Source: Arthrobacter sp. SLBN-100
GTDB taxonomy: Bacteria; Actinomycetota; Actinomycetes; Actinomycetales; Micrococcaceae
Length of the DNA: 64,000 bases
Assembly: GCF_006715305.1 (NCBI RefSeq)
Contig: NZ_VFMY01000001.1
Span: 2,480,001 to 2,544,000, forward strand
Direction of reading: 5' to 3'
Both the position numbers and the translations under genes were made by a program. Of the stretch, positions 24,766 through 34,500 are shown piece after piece (position 1 is the stretch's first letter; each line of letters opens with the position of its first letter). The notes beneath the pieces are model-generated. The model ran no database searches. It saw only the letters and a program-made list of their open reading frames with translations, and was not told where the DNA came from.

Positions 24766-25953
24766 CTATGTGGTCACAGCTGTTGAGGACGCCATCCGGA
24801 ACCGCCCGGGAACTGTCCCGGCACCGGTTGCCAGGTCCGCGGCCCACTGGCCGATCAGCGGCGCGAACTTGGCGCCGTGCCCTGAACAGGGCGACAGGAC
24901 AGTGAGGTTCTCCACGCGGTCGATGATGAAGTCTTCGTTGGGGGTGTTAGTGAACAGGCAGGTGGTTTCGGCATAGGGTTCCGGGTGCAGGCCTGGCAGG
25001 TAGCGGCGGACGTAGTCCACCACCCGGCGGCGGTTGGCCGGATCCACTTCACCGGTCTGCTCCCGGGCGGATGGGATTAGCCTCCCCCCGTTGTACTCGG
25101 CCACTTTCTGCCCGGCGAAACCGGCGTCGCGTCCGCCGGGAAGGCCGTAGGCCTGGATGTCGGCGGCCTTGTGGATGAAGGTGGGCCAGCCCGCGGCTTC
25201 CGGGCTCATGGCACCGGAAGCCGCGCCGCCGTCGTAATTCTTGTACTTGAAGTGGAAGGCCTGCTCCTGCCGGACGGTGATCTCGGGGAGCCCGGCCAGG
25301 AAACCGGCCGGAAGGGACAGCTGTCCCAGCAGCCCCGGCAGCCAGCCGCCGGCGCTAATCACTACGTTGCCGGCGTCCACCGTCTCCCCTGCAGAGGAAT
25401 GCAGCCGGTAACCGGCGCCCGTCCGCTCCACGCTCTGCAGCTCCCAGCCGGTCAGCAGCCGCCCGCCGTGCCCGACGGCGAGGCTTACCATCGCGTTGAC
25501 GGCACCTTCCGCGTCGATCACCCCCGCACCGGGGTGCCAGAGGACCTCGGTATCCAAGGCAATCTGCGGCCAGCGTGCGCGGGCGTCGGCCGCGGACAGG
25601 AGTTCATGCTCGACGCCTTCCCCACCCAGCACCGAGGCCAGCAGCCGCGGATTGCGTTGCGGGCCGTAGTCCACGGCACCGTAGGGAGTGATCAGGGTGG
25701 TTCCGGAGGCCGCGGCCAGCCCGTCCCAGAGTGCCTTCGACTCCAGGACGGCCCGGGTGTAAAAGGGGTCCGGGTAGGCGTAGCGGAAGATTCTGGCGGA
25801 GCCGTGGGAACTGCCGTCATGCGCTGCTGGCGTGCTGCGTTCCAGGAGGGTGACCTGATGGCCGCGGGCCGCGAGCTGCCAGGCGGTGGCGGCGCCGGCG
25901 AGGCCGGCGCCCACGATCACATAGTCGGAGGAGTCGGAAGGGGCTTCAGGCAT
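24766..25953 (-). CDS. Monomeric sarcosine / N-methyl-amino-acid oxidase family flavoenzyme
   Basis: 395 residues. FAD-binding N-terminus DYVIVGAGLAGAATAWQLA; SSHGSARIFRYAYPDPFYTR is the characteristic arginine-containing motif of the monomeric sarcosine oxidase/N-methyltryptophan oxidase family; the C-terminus has LSPCSGHGAKFAPLIG, whose Cys (about residue 356) corresponds to the covalent flavin attachment residue of the family. It oxidises N-methyl groups of small amino acids to formaldehyde, using O2. Its start overlaps the stop of the glutamate-synthase-like gene by one base. Given those neighbours, N-methylglutamate is the most attractive substrate; sarcosine is the conservative alternative. 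Confidence 0.85.
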   Translation of the reverse strand: MPEAPSDSSDYVIVGAGLAGAATAWQLAARGHQVTLLERSTPAAHDGSSHGSARIFRYAYPDPFYTRAVLESKALWDGLAAASGTTLITPYGAVDYGPQRNPRLLASVLGGEGVEHELLSAADARARWPQIALDTEVLWHPGAGVIDAEGAVNAMVSLAVGHGGRLLTGWELQSVERTGAGYRLHSSAGETVDAGNVVISAGGWLPGLLGQLSLPAGFLAGLPEITVRQEQAFHFKYKNYDGGAASGAMSPEAAGWPTFIHKAADIQAYGLPGGRDAGFAGQKVAEYNGGRLIPSAREQTGEVDPANRRRVVDYVRRYLPGLHPEPYAETTCLFTNTPNEDFIIDRVENLTVLSPCSGHGAKFAPLIGQWAADLATGAGTVPGRFRMASSTAVTT

Positions 25954-27359
25954 CAGAAGCTTCCCTGGCCGGGGATCCAGCTGGTGCCGGCCAGCGGCAC
26001 CCGGGCCATGGCGGAGGCCTCGATGGTCAACGCCACCAGGTCCTCCGGCTCCAGGTTGTGCAGGTGCGACTTTCCGCAGGCGCGGGCGATGGTCTGGGCT
26101 TCCATGGTGAGGACGCGGAGGTAGTTGGCCAGGCGCTTGCCCGCCGCTACCGGATCCAGCCGGGAGGCGAGTTCCGGGTCCTGGGTGGTGATGCCGGCGG
26201 GGTCGCGGCCGTCCTGGAAGTCGTCGTAGAAGCCGGCGGCGGAGCCCAGGGCGGAGTATTCGGCGGCGTAACGGGGATCGTTGTCACCCAGGGCGATCAA
26301 CGCCGCGGTGCCGATGGCCACCGCGTCCGCACCCAACGCCATCGCCTTTGCCACGTCTGCCCCGGTGCGGATGCCGCCGGAAACGATGAGCTGGACCTTG
26401 CGGTGCACCCCGAGTTCCTGAAGCGCCTGCACGGCCTGCGGAATGGCGGCGAGGGTGGGGATGCCGACGTTTTCGATGAATACCTGCTGCGTGGCGGCGG
26501 TGCCGCCCTGCATACCGTCCACCACCACCACATCGGCGCCGGACTTCACGGCGAGCGCGGTGTCGTAGTACGGCCGGGAGGCGCCGATCTTGACGTAGAC
26601 GGGGGTCTTCCAGTCGGTGATTTCGCGGAGTTCCCCGATTTTGATTTCCAGGTCGTCCGGGCCGGTCCAGTCGGGGTGCCGGCTGGCGGAACGCTGGTCG
26701 ATGCCCACCGGCAGGGTGCGCATTCCGGCCACGCGTTCAGTGATTTTCTGGCCGAGAAGCATGCCGCCGCCGCCAGGCTTGGCGCCCTGGCCCAGCACGA
26801 TTTCGATGGCATCGGCCTTGCGCAGGTCGTCCGGGTTCATGCCGTACCGGGACGGCAGGTACTGGTACACGAGGTGCTTGGACTGGCCGCGCTCCTCAGG
26901 GGTCATGCCGCCGTCGCCCGTGGTCGTGGAAGTGCCCACCTCGCTGGCGCCGCGGCCCAGTGCTTCCTTGGCGTTGGCGGACAGGGCGCCGAAGCTCATG
27001 CCGGCGATGGTCACCGGGGTCTGCAGGTGCAGCGGCCTGGACGCGTGCCGGTCACCGAGGACGACGTCGGTATCGCACTTTTCGCGGTAGCCCTCCAGCG
27101 GGTAGCGGGACATGGAGGCGCCGAGGAAGAGCAGGTCATCGAAGTGCGGGACCTTGCGTTTGGCGCCCCAGCCGCGGATGTCGTAGACGCCGGTGGCGGC
27201 GGCGCGCTGGATGTCGGCGATGGTGGCGCGGTCGAACGTGGCGGACTCGCGCAGCCCCAGTTCGGCCACGTTCTGCGCGGGAGGGCGCTGCGCGGCCGGG
27301 TCCAGTGCGGGTGCTGCCGTTGGTGCTTCAGCGGGGAGCGGTACTGAGGTGATGGTCAT
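25953..27359 (-). CDS. FMN-binding glutamate-synthase-domain protein (MgsC/GlxD-like)
   Basis: 468 residues. ATG 27359 has AGGAG upstream; the frame extends to 27701 but that part overlaps the next gene in another frame. The whole protein is the FMN/central domain of glutamate synthase, with QTPVTIAGMSFGALSANAKE, GASEVGTSTTTGDGGM, GQGAKPGGGGMLLG, and VVVDGMQGGTAATQQVF. It has no glutaminase domain and no NAD(P)H domain. Those functions sit in the next two genes and in unidentified donors, exactly as in the split N-methylglutamate synthase of methylotrophs and the glxBCD genes of rhizobia. It would use ammonia or methylamine channelled from the amidotransferase subunit. Confidence 0.85.
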   Translation of the reverse strand: MTITSVPLPAEAPTAAPALDPAAQRPPAQNVAELGLRESATFDRATIADIQRAAATGVYDIRGWGAKRKVPHFDDLLFLGASMSRYPLEGYREKCDTDVVLGDRHASRPLHLQTPVTIAGMSFGALSANAKEALGRGASEVGTSTTTGDGGMTPEERGQSKHLVYQYLPSRYGMNPDDLRKADAIEIVLGQGAKPGGGGMLLGQKITERVAGMRTLPVGIDQRSASRHPDWTGPDDLEIKIGELREITDWKTPVYVKIGASRPYYDTALAVKSGADVVVVDGMQGGTAATQQVFIENVGIPTLAAIPQAVQALQELGVHRKVQLIVSGGIRTGADVAKAMALGADAVAIGTAALIALGDNDPRYAAEYSALGSAAGFYDDFQDGRDPAGITTQDPELASRLDPVAAGKRLANYLRVLTMEAQTIARACGKSHLHNLEPEDLVALTIEASAMARVPLAGTSWIPGQGSF

Positions 27360-27367
27360 GGGGGCTC

Positions 27368-28093
27368 CTAGTACGACGTCGAGTTGTCGACGTGGAAGTG
27401 GTAAAGGTTCCGGGCTGATCCGTAGCGCTTGAAGTCGGCCGGGTTGTCGGTGCGGCCGGCAGCGGCCAGCAGTTCCGCGAGTTCGGCGAGGTGCTCTTCG
27501 CGCAGCGGCTTTTCGATGCAGTCTGCGCCGAGGGAGGCCACGGTGCCCTTGACGTAAAGGCGCGCCTCGTAGATGGAGTCGCCCAGCGCGTCCCCGGCGT
27601 CGCCGCACACCACCAGCCGGCCGGCCTGGGCCATAAACGCGGACATGTGGCCGATGTTGCCGCCCACCACGATGTCCACGCCCTTCATCGAGATTCCGCA
27701 CCGTGCACCGGCGTTGCCGTCGATGACCACCAGGCCGCCGTGTCCGGTCGCCGCGGCGGACTGGGAGGCGTCACCCGTGACGTGCACCCTGCCAGACATG
27801 ATGTTCTCGGCCATTCCGACGCCGGCATTGCCGTTGATAACCACGTCGCCTTTCTGGTGCATCCCGGCTGCGTAGTAGCCGGCGTGGCCTTCGATGGTCA
27901 CCTTGATGTCCGCGTTGATGCCGGCGGCCAGGCTGTGCTTGCCGCCGGGGTTGGTGACGGTCCAGGACTGTCCGTCCGCGGCATCGTGGATGGCCTGGTT
28001 CAGTTCGCGGACGGCGCTGACGGCGAGGTCAACCGTGGTGGTTTCCGTCAGAGCACCAACGGTGGGGGCTTCGGGAGCTGTCAGAGTGACCAT
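27368..28093 (-). CDS. GltB C-terminal / FwdC-like right-handed beta-helix subunit (MgsB/GlxC-like)
   Basis: 241 residues. Regular glycine-rich repeats of about 18-20 residues (VTIEGHAGYYAAGM, VVINGNAGVGMAENI, VHVTGDASQSAAATG, VVIDGNAGARCGISM, IVVGGNIGHMSAFM, LVVCGDAGDALGDSI) form the beta-helix typical of the glutamate synthase C-terminal domain and formylmethanofuran dehydrogenase subunit C. It structurally connects glutaminase and FMN subunits. The start overlaps the amidotransferase gene by 13 nt; the next gene begins 8 nt later. Confidence 0.85.
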   Translation of the reverse strand: MVTLTAPEAPTVGALTETTTVDLAVSAVRELNQAIHDAADGQSWTVTNPGGKHSLAAGINADIKVTIEGHAGYYAAGMHQKGDVVINGNAGVGMAENIMSGRVHVTGDASQSAAATGHGGLVVIDGNAGARCGISMKGVDIVVGGNIGHMSAFMAQAGRLVVCGDAGDALGDSIYEARLYVKGTVASLGADCIEKPLREEHLAELAELLAAAGRTDNPADFKRYGSARNLYHFHVDNSTSY

Positions 28094-28989
28094 GTGTAGA
28101 CCTTTCCGGGTTCCGGTTCAAAGATGCGGGCGTTGTTGATGCCGGGCAGGCCGGCCAGGGCGCGGTATTCGGAGGCCATGGCCACGTAGTCGTCCGTTTC
28201 GGCGATGATGGCCGGCTTGCAGGCAATGGGGTCGCGGACCACGGCCATGCTGTCCGCCGTTGTGACTACCAGGGTGTAGAAGCCGTCCAGGACCTTGCCC
28301 AGGTTCACCAGTGCTTCCTCGAGGTTGTCGCCCTGCTTCAGCCGGGAGGCGACGTAACGGGCGCCCACTTCGGTGTCGTTCTCCGAATCGAACACCACGC
28401 CCTCGCGCTTGAGTTCGCGGCGGACGGTGGCGTGGTTGGAGAAGGAGCCGTTGTGGACCAGGCACAGGTCATCGGCCACTGAGAAGGGATGTGAGCCGCC
28501 GGCCGTGACAGCGGATTCTGTGGCCATCCGGGTGTGGGACAGCCCCTGGCTTCCGGCCATGGCTTGGAGTCCATGCCCGGCGGCGATCTCCATCGGGTGG
28601 CCAACGCTCTTCATCACGGCGACGTGCTCGCCGCGTCCGATGATGGTGGCGGCGGGCAGGGTTTCGCTGACTGCTTTCACCAGCAGGTCAGTCCCGACGG
28701 CGGCACTCACCAGGGTGGTGTCGCCCGCCACTTTGACGGCTGCTGCCGCATCAGAGGGAAGGAGCGCGGCGACGCCTGCGGTGATGGCCGCCGTCGTCAT
28801 TCCCTGGTCCTTGCCGAGGAGGCTCAGTGTGGACGTCCCGGGGGAAACCAGGCCGGGGGTGTTGTAGACGGCGAGGCCGGCGGAGTCCGGTCCGCGGTCC
28901 ACGATCTGGCAGAGCATCGAGGACAGCAGGCTGCCCATCCGGGGATACAGCGAGGGGTTGCGCAGCTGCAGCGCGGCGATTCCGCACAT
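28081..28989 (-). CDS. Class II glutamine amidotransferase subunit (MgsA/GlxB-like)
   Basis: 302 residues beginning MCGIAALQLRNPS: Cys2 becomes the N-terminal nucleophile that removes the amide from glutamine or gamma-glutamyl compounds. Supporting motifs are DRGPDSAGLAVYN, GLSHTRMATESAV, HPFSVADDLCLVHNGSFSNH and ENDTEVGARYVASRL, all of the PurF/GltB glutaminase type. In N-methylglutamate synthase this subunit releases methylamine from gamma-glutamylmethylamide. It sits between the ligase gene and the beta-helix subunit gene. Confidence 0.85.
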   Translation of the reverse strand: MCGIAALQLRNPSLYPRMGSLLSSMLCQIVDRGPDSAGLAVYNTPGLVSPGTSTLSLLGKDQGMTTAAITAGVAALLPSDAAAAVKVAGDTTLVSAAVGTDLLVKAVSETLPAATIIGRGEHVAVMKSVGHPMEIAAGHGLQAMAGSQGLSHTRMATESAVTAGGSHPFSVADDLCLVHNGSFSNHATVRRELKREGVVFDSENDTEVGARYVASRLKQGDNLEEALVNLGKVLDGFYTLVVTTADSMAVVRDPIACKPAIIAETDDYVAMASEYRALAGLPGINNARIFEPEPGKVYTWSL

Positions 28990-29047
28990 GGTGGTCCTTT
29001 ACGTGTGGGGAGTGGGTCAGATAGGGGACGGCTAGATGGACGACGGG

Positions 29048-30430
29048 TTAGATGGATGTCAAATACGCGCGGATTTCCCAGTCGCTGACCTGGTTGTGCC
29101 AGCTCAGGAATTCCTCTTCCTTGGCGTCCGCGTAGTAGCTGCCGATGGCCGGATCGCCGCTGAGGCTGGCCAGGATGACGGGGTCCTTCCGCAGGGATTC
29201 CACGGCGTGGAGCAGGGTGGCCGGGAGAAGGTGCGCGTCGGGTTTGGACTCCCCCGGCCCGGACGGCTGGCCCGGGTCCAGGGACTTCTCCACGCCGTCC
29301 AGCCCGGCGGCAATGGCTGTGGCGATGGCGAGGTACGGGTTGGCGGAACCATCTCCGGAGCGCAGCTCGATCCGCTTGTTGTCCGGCACCCGGATCATGT
29401 GCGTGCGGTCATTCCCGCCGAAGGATGCCTTCCGCGGCGACCAGGTGGCGCCGGAGGAGCTGGTGGTGGCGCCGGTCCTTTTGTAGGAGTTCACGGTCGG
29501 GGCGAGGAACGCCTGCAGTGCCGGGGCATGCTCAAGGACGCCGGCGATAAACGAACAGGCGAGGCCGGAAAGCCCAAGGCCGCGGCCGCCGTCGTCCGCG
29601 CCCTCACTCGGGAACAACGCCTCGGCACCCGACCACAGGGACAGGTGGAAGTGCAGGCCCGTGCCGGTGCGGTCGGTGAAGGGCTTGGGCATAAACGTGG
29701 CGGTCATGCCGCGCTGCCCGGCCAGGATGTTCAGGATGTAGCGGAGGGACACCACCCGGTCAGCCGTGGTGAGGGCGTCCGCGTAGTTGAAGTTCTGCTC
29801 GAACTGGCCGGCGGCGTCCTCGTGGTCGTTGGCGTAGTTGCCCCAGCCCAGGCTGTTCATCGCATCGGAGATGGAGGTGAGGTGGTCGTACATCCGGGTG
29901 ACGCCGCGGGCGTCGTAGCAGGGGCGGGGCGAATCGTCCTTGTCGTCGGCGGTACTCAGCGTCCCGTCGTCGTTCTTTTTCACCAGGAAGTATTCGACTT
30001 CGGCACCCACCTTTGCCTGCATTCCCTTCTCTGCCAGGCGGGCGAGGGTGTTTTTCAGGATGACGCGCGGGGCGTAGGGCCAGGGCTTGCCGTCAACGTG
30101 GGGGTCGCAGTGGATGATGGCCAGGCCCTCCTTGATGAAGGGCACCGGCGTGAAGGACGCGAGATCCGGGATGGCGATCAGGTCCGGGTCCTGCGGCTTC
30201 TGGCCCATCAAACCCGCGGCGTAGCCGGCGAAGCCCATGGCACCGTTTTCAAGTTCATCGGCGGCTTCCACCGGGACCAGCTTCGCGCAGGGCTTGCCCG
30301 TCATGTCCACGAAGGTGGCCAGCAGGAAGCGGACGTCGTGTGCCTTGGCGATGTCCGCAAGGGAAATACGGCCGGTGCTCTCGGGCACTGGCACTTCTGT
30401 TGGAACTTCAGGTGTCGCGAGACTGGTCAT
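29048..30430 (-). CDS. Type III glutamine synthetase-like ligase (GlnT / gamma-glutamylmethylamide synthetase candidate)
   Basis: 460 residues. Glutamine synthetase fold: N-terminal beta-grasp (RFLLATFVDMTGKPCAKLVP), catalytic metal motif VGAEVEYFL, the 'NYANDHEDAAGQFEQNF' stretch with two metal-binding Glu residues, GLHFHLSLW with the substrate His, and RTHMIRVPDNKRIELRSGDG near the C-terminus. The type is the one that accompanies split glutamate synthase genes, where it either makes glutamine or joins glutamate to methylamine. It is the first gene of the run ligase - amidotransferase - helix - FMN subunit - oxidase - amidohydrolase, all read in one direction with short gaps or overlaps. Confidence 0.85.
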   Translation of the reverse strand: MTSLATPEVPTEVPVPESTGRISLADIAKAHDVRFLLATFVDMTGKPCAKLVPVEAADELENGAMGFAGYAAGLMGQKPQDPDLIAIPDLASFTPVPFIKEGLAIIHCDPHVDGKPWPYAPRVILKNTLARLAEKGMQAKVGAEVEYFLVKKNDDGTLSTADDKDDSPRPCYDARGVTRMYDHLTSISDAMNSLGWGNYANDHEDAAGQFEQNFNYADALTTADRVVSLRYILNILAGQRGMTATFMPKPFTDRTGTGLHFHLSLWSGAEALFPSEGADDGGRGLGLSGLACSFIAGVLEHAPALQAFLAPTVNSYKRTGATTSSSGATWSPRKASFGGNDRTHMIRVPDNKRIELRSGDGSANPYLAIATAIAAGLDGVEKSLDPGQPSGPGESKPDAHLLPATLLHAVESLRKDPVILASLSGDPAIGSYYADAKEEEFLSWHNQVSDWEIRAYLTSI

Positions 30431-30706
30431 CTGAACTGTCCTGTTCGCTTACTGTTACTTGTTATGAAACCTTGTTGAACCACAGTAGTCAAATTTCTGT
30501 TTCAAGCGAGCGCAGGATTTGTTAACTCTGGATTTCGCGAGGTGGATTCAGGGCCGGCTTTTGCTGGCGCCGGTCATCGCCAAGGGCTAAGGCATGGGCG
30601 CGCCCATTCGGCCCACGCCTGGCCCGCCTGTGCATTATTGGCGAAGCGCCTGGGGAATTGGGGCCACCCAGTGGGATGTTGCCCGGACGCGCAGCGCCAC
30701 AGGTGG
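30431..30706. promoter_or_regulatory. Regulatory gap between the XRE-cupin gene and the nitrogen operon
   Basis: The part next to the ligase gene (30440-30540) is AT-rich and is the probable operon promoter. Further upstream lies a perfect 14-bp palindrome, ATGGGCGCGCCCAT (30594-30607), and a GC-rich inverted repeat (GGGCCGGC...GCCGGTC, 30551-30574) that could end the regulator transcript. The binding site of the adjacent regulator is not proven. Confidence 0.45.
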
Positions 30707-31306
30707 CTACTTCGCGGCGACGGCCAGGAACCGGATAGGGAGCTCCTGAAGCTCGAGCGGGCCGTGCGGGCCCTCGCCATCGAGGAGGAGCGAGTCTCCC
30801 GGCTCCATGGTGTATTCGTACTGGCCGTGGCCGTAGACCATCCTGCCGGCGAGCATGTAGATAAATTCCGTCCCCGGGTGCTGGAAGAGCGGGAAAACGT
30901 CCGAGGCATCCGTCAGGGTCACGAGGGTTGGCTCCAGCGCATCCGTTCGGCCCTTCAAGGTACCCAGCACGCGGTATTCATGCCCGTGCTGGGTGCCGCT
31001 GCGGACGGTGAGGCTGCCCTGGCCGTTCTTGGTGAACGTGGCGTCGCGGTCGGTGTCCGCACCGCGGAAAAGGGCCGTCACCGGGATCTCGAGCCCGTCG
31101 GCGAGGCGTTGCAGCGTGGTCAGCGAACAGGAAGTGCTGGCCGTTTCAATCTTCGAGATCATCGCTTTGGAGAGCCCGGTGCGGGCAGCAAGTTCCGCGG
31201 AGGACAGGCCTTGGGAGGTGCGGTACCGCCGCAGCTGGGTTGCGATCACCTGTTCGAGTTTTCCCGCAACCTCTTCCCGGGCATGGTCTGTCATAGCAGC
31301 CATCAT
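30707..31306 (-). CDS. XRE-type helix-turn-helix regulator with C-terminal cupin
   Basis: 199 residues; three in-frame ATGs lie close together (31306, 31303, 31294) and I use the first. HTH_XRE at about residues 20-75: LRRYRTSQGLSSAELAARTG followed by LSKAMISKIETASTSCSL. A cupin_2 sensor follows at about 115-190 (FPLFQHPGTEFIYMLAGRMV, then YTMEPGDSLLLDGEGPHGP). This architecture is typical of repressors of small-molecule catabolism, where the cupin binds the inducer. It is encoded directly upstream of and co-directional with the ligase operon, so it is the likely local regulator. Confidence 0.88.
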   Translation of the reverse strand: MMAAMTDHAREEVAGKLEQVIATQLRRYRTSQGLSSAELAARTGLSKAMISKIETASTSCSLTTLQRLADGLEIPVTALFRGADTDRDATFTKNGQGSLTVRSGTQHGHEYRVLGTLKGRTDALEPTLVTLTDASDVFPLFQHPGTEFIYMLAGRMVYGHGQYEYTMEPGDSLLLDGEGPHGPLELQELPIRFLAVAAK

Positions 31307-31384
31307 AGGTGGCGCCCTGCGGTGACGAACGGCCACCCCAGCCACGCCCGAGCGGCTTCGTACCGCGTCAGCTGGGAACAGCTC

Positions 31385-31410
31385 TGTTCGAACACGAACG
31401 AGCCTGTTCG
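31385..31410. promoter_or_regulatory. TGTTCG repeats in the divergent XRE/GH30 promoter region
   Basis: A perfect palindrome TGTTCGAACA (31385-31394) is followed 20 nt later by a further TGTTCG half-site (31405-31410), between the divergent regulator and GH30 genes. The 20-nt phase is two DNA turns. It could be an operator for the XRE regulator or for GH30 control. Confidence 0.4.
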
Positions 31411-31537
31411 AGTGCCTTGTTGCGGCTGCCTCCCGCCCATAGTCTCGCTGTGCCGCAGCTTTTCCACTCCCCCGGCTTTCCGGCGCGGGCGCGGGCGCCG
31501 ACGCCAGCAACGCTCCCTGAGACTGTGAGGTACAACA

Positions 31538-34500
31538 ATGATGTTCTCCCCCCGACCACCACGAAGACTGCGAAGGCCGGTGGCCGCCCTTGCAGCCGCG
31601 GTCACGGCAGCAGCCGGCCTGGTGCTGCTGCCGGCCGGGCCGGTGGCAGCAACCGATGCCGCCCCGGTGACCATCACCCCCAACCCGGCAAGCCGCGGCG
31701 AAGCCTTCGAAGGCTGGGGCACCAGCCTGGTCTGGTTTGCCAACGCGACGGCGGGCTACTCCCCTGAGCTTCGCGAGGAGCTCTACCAGAAGGTGTTCGG
31801 CGAGGACGGGCTTAACCTCAACATTGCCCGCTACAACGTGGGCGGCGGCAATGCGTCCGATGTCGCCAACTACCTCAACGACGGCAGCGCGGTGGAGGGC
31901 TGGTGGAAGCCGGTCACCGAACCCGGCGCCGGCGAAGTCCCGTCCAACCTGTACAACCCGGACGGGTCCGTGGACCCGGCCCAGGCGAACAAGCTCGCGT
32001 TCCTCAACCAGTGGGACCCGGAGGACCCCGCATCCTACAACCCGGACGCGGACCAGAACCAGCGCTGGTGGGTGGAACGCCTGGCGGCGGACCAGCAGAT
32101 CACCCACTGGGAAGCCTTCAGCAACTCCCCGCCCTGGTTCATGACCAGGAGCGGCTACGTCTCCGGCCAGGTCAACACCAGCAAGGGGGAAAACCTGCTG
32201 CCCCAGGCGGAAGCCAAGTTCGCCGCCTACATGAAGCACGCCGTCGAACTCCTCGAAGACGGCAGCGGCATCACAGTGGACACCATCGATCCGTTCAACG
32301 AACCCAACTCCGGCTACTGGGGCACGGACATCAACGCCGCCACCGGCAAGCCGCCCACCACGTACACGCAGAAGCAGGAGGGTGCGCTGATCTACCCGGC
32401 GGCGCAGGACCGCGTCACCAAGCTGCTCGCCGCCGAATTGGGCAAGGACGGCACCACCACGGACGCCGCCATCTCCGCGATGGACGAGACCGACCCGAGC
32501 AAGTTCATGACCAACTGGAACGGCTACAGTCAGCGGGCCAAGGACGCCGTCTCCCAACTGAACGTCCACACGTACGGCACCAATGACCGCCGCCGGGTCC
32601 GCGACCTCGCAAACTCCACGGACAAGCCGCTCTGGATGAGCGAAGTGGGTGGCTTCTGGACCGGCAACCCGGCGCTCGGCGACTCCACCAGCGGCTGGGA
32701 CCGCTCCAACATCACCAACGGCCTGGGGATTGCCGGCCGGATGGTCAATGACCTGCGCGAACTCGAACCGGATGCCTGGGTGTTCTGGCAGCCGGTGGAG
32801 GACACCTACAAGCAGGAAAAGGCGGACAAGGGCTGGGGCTCCATCTACGTCGATTTTGACTGCAACTACGCGGGCCGTGAGGGCTTCTCCAACCGCCGGC
32901 TCAACGACGGCGCCAGCGCCGATGCGGCCAAGTGCAAGGTCCTGACCAACCAGAAGTACAACACCACCCGGAACTTCACGCATTACATCCGCCCCGGCGA
33001 CTTCCTGGTACAGAACGACAACGCCAAGACGGCGAGCGCCCTGGACGCGGACGGCAACGGAGCCACGCTGGTGCACTTCAATGACACCCCGACGGCGGAG
33101 AAGGTCACCATCGACCTGAGCCGTTTCGGCAGCATCGCGCCCGGCGCCACCGTCACCCCGGTGGTCACCACCAAGTCACCGCTGGACGACATCGAACGGA
33201 ACGCCCTGGTCAAAGGTGCGCCGGTCGCCGTCGACACCGCGGCCAAGTCAGCGACGCTGGAGGTTCCCGCCGCGTCCGTGGTGACGTTCGTCGTCGACGG
33301 CGTCAGCGGGGTGGCCAGCGGTGCCGCCCCTGTGCAGGACGGCCACAGCTACCACCTGGCCGGCGAGGCCAGCCGAAAATACCTCACCGGCAAGGCTGAC
33401 GGTACGGCTGCCATCCAGGACCTTGGAAGCACGACGGCGGAGGTCACCCCGCAGCTGTGGACGTTCAACGCCGTGAACAGCGACGACGAGTTCGCGAATG
33501 ACCGCCGCTGGGTGGTCACCAACAGGGACGGCCGCGTACTCACCGGCAACGGCGGAGTACTCAACGCCAGCCAGGCTGGCAGCGCATCCCTGGCCACCAT
33601 GTCCCTGGAGCAGGCCAAGTCTGATCCGGCCGCGCAGTGGATCGTCACCACTGAGAACGGCAAACAGTGGTCGCTGGTCAACGCCGGAGCCGCCATTGCC
33701 CTGCAGGTCTCCGGCAACCAGACGGCTGCGGGAACGGGAGTATCCCTGGGCTCCTCCACCGGTACCACGGCAACAGCAACCGCAAACCCGCACCAGGCCT
33801 GGGGCTTCACTGATCTCGCCGACCTCAAACTGCTCGGCACCAAGCCAGTAGAACTGGCCACACCCATCGGGACAGCACCGTCCCTGCCGGCCACCGTCAC
33901 CCCGTTGTATGCCAAGGGCGAAGGGCGTCCGGCAGCAGTCCAGTGGGACGCTGTGGATCCTGCCGTCTGGAAGAAACGCGGCACCGTGACCATCACCGGG
34001 TCAGGCACCGACGTCTACGGCCAGTCCTTCACTGACGCCAAGGCCACCGTAACGGTGGGCAAGTACACGGCCACGGACCCCGTCTCTGTGACGGTTGGAG
34101 CGGGTGCAACGCTGGACGAAGTAAGAGCGGCCGCGCCCGCCACCGTTCCCGGCCAGGTGGGGGCGGCAGCAGCGCGGAACGATCTCGCCGTCACGTGGGA
34201 CTGGAGCACCTTCGACCCGGCAGCGCTGCAAACGCCTGGAACAGCCACCCTTCACGGTAAAGCCGGCACGGGCGCGGACGGCGACAAGCCGCTCGATGCC
34301 CTGTTGACCATACTGGTGGTGGACCGCGTCCCGAGCAGCAACATCTGCAAGGACGATCCCGCCACCACGGTTGCGGCCACCTACACCGAGGGTTCGTACG
34401 TTGCGAAAAACACCTGTGACGGCAACGCCTCCACCCGCTGGTCGAACTGGATCAGCGGCGGACGCGGCGGCGACACCCTCACGTACGGCTTCAGCCGCGA

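Noticed and set aside
31385..31410. LexA (SOS) box in the TGTTCG repeats
   Set aside because: Actinobacterial SOS boxes need CGAAC-N4-GTTCG. The nearest match here has a 6-nt spacer and the genes are not DNA repair genes.
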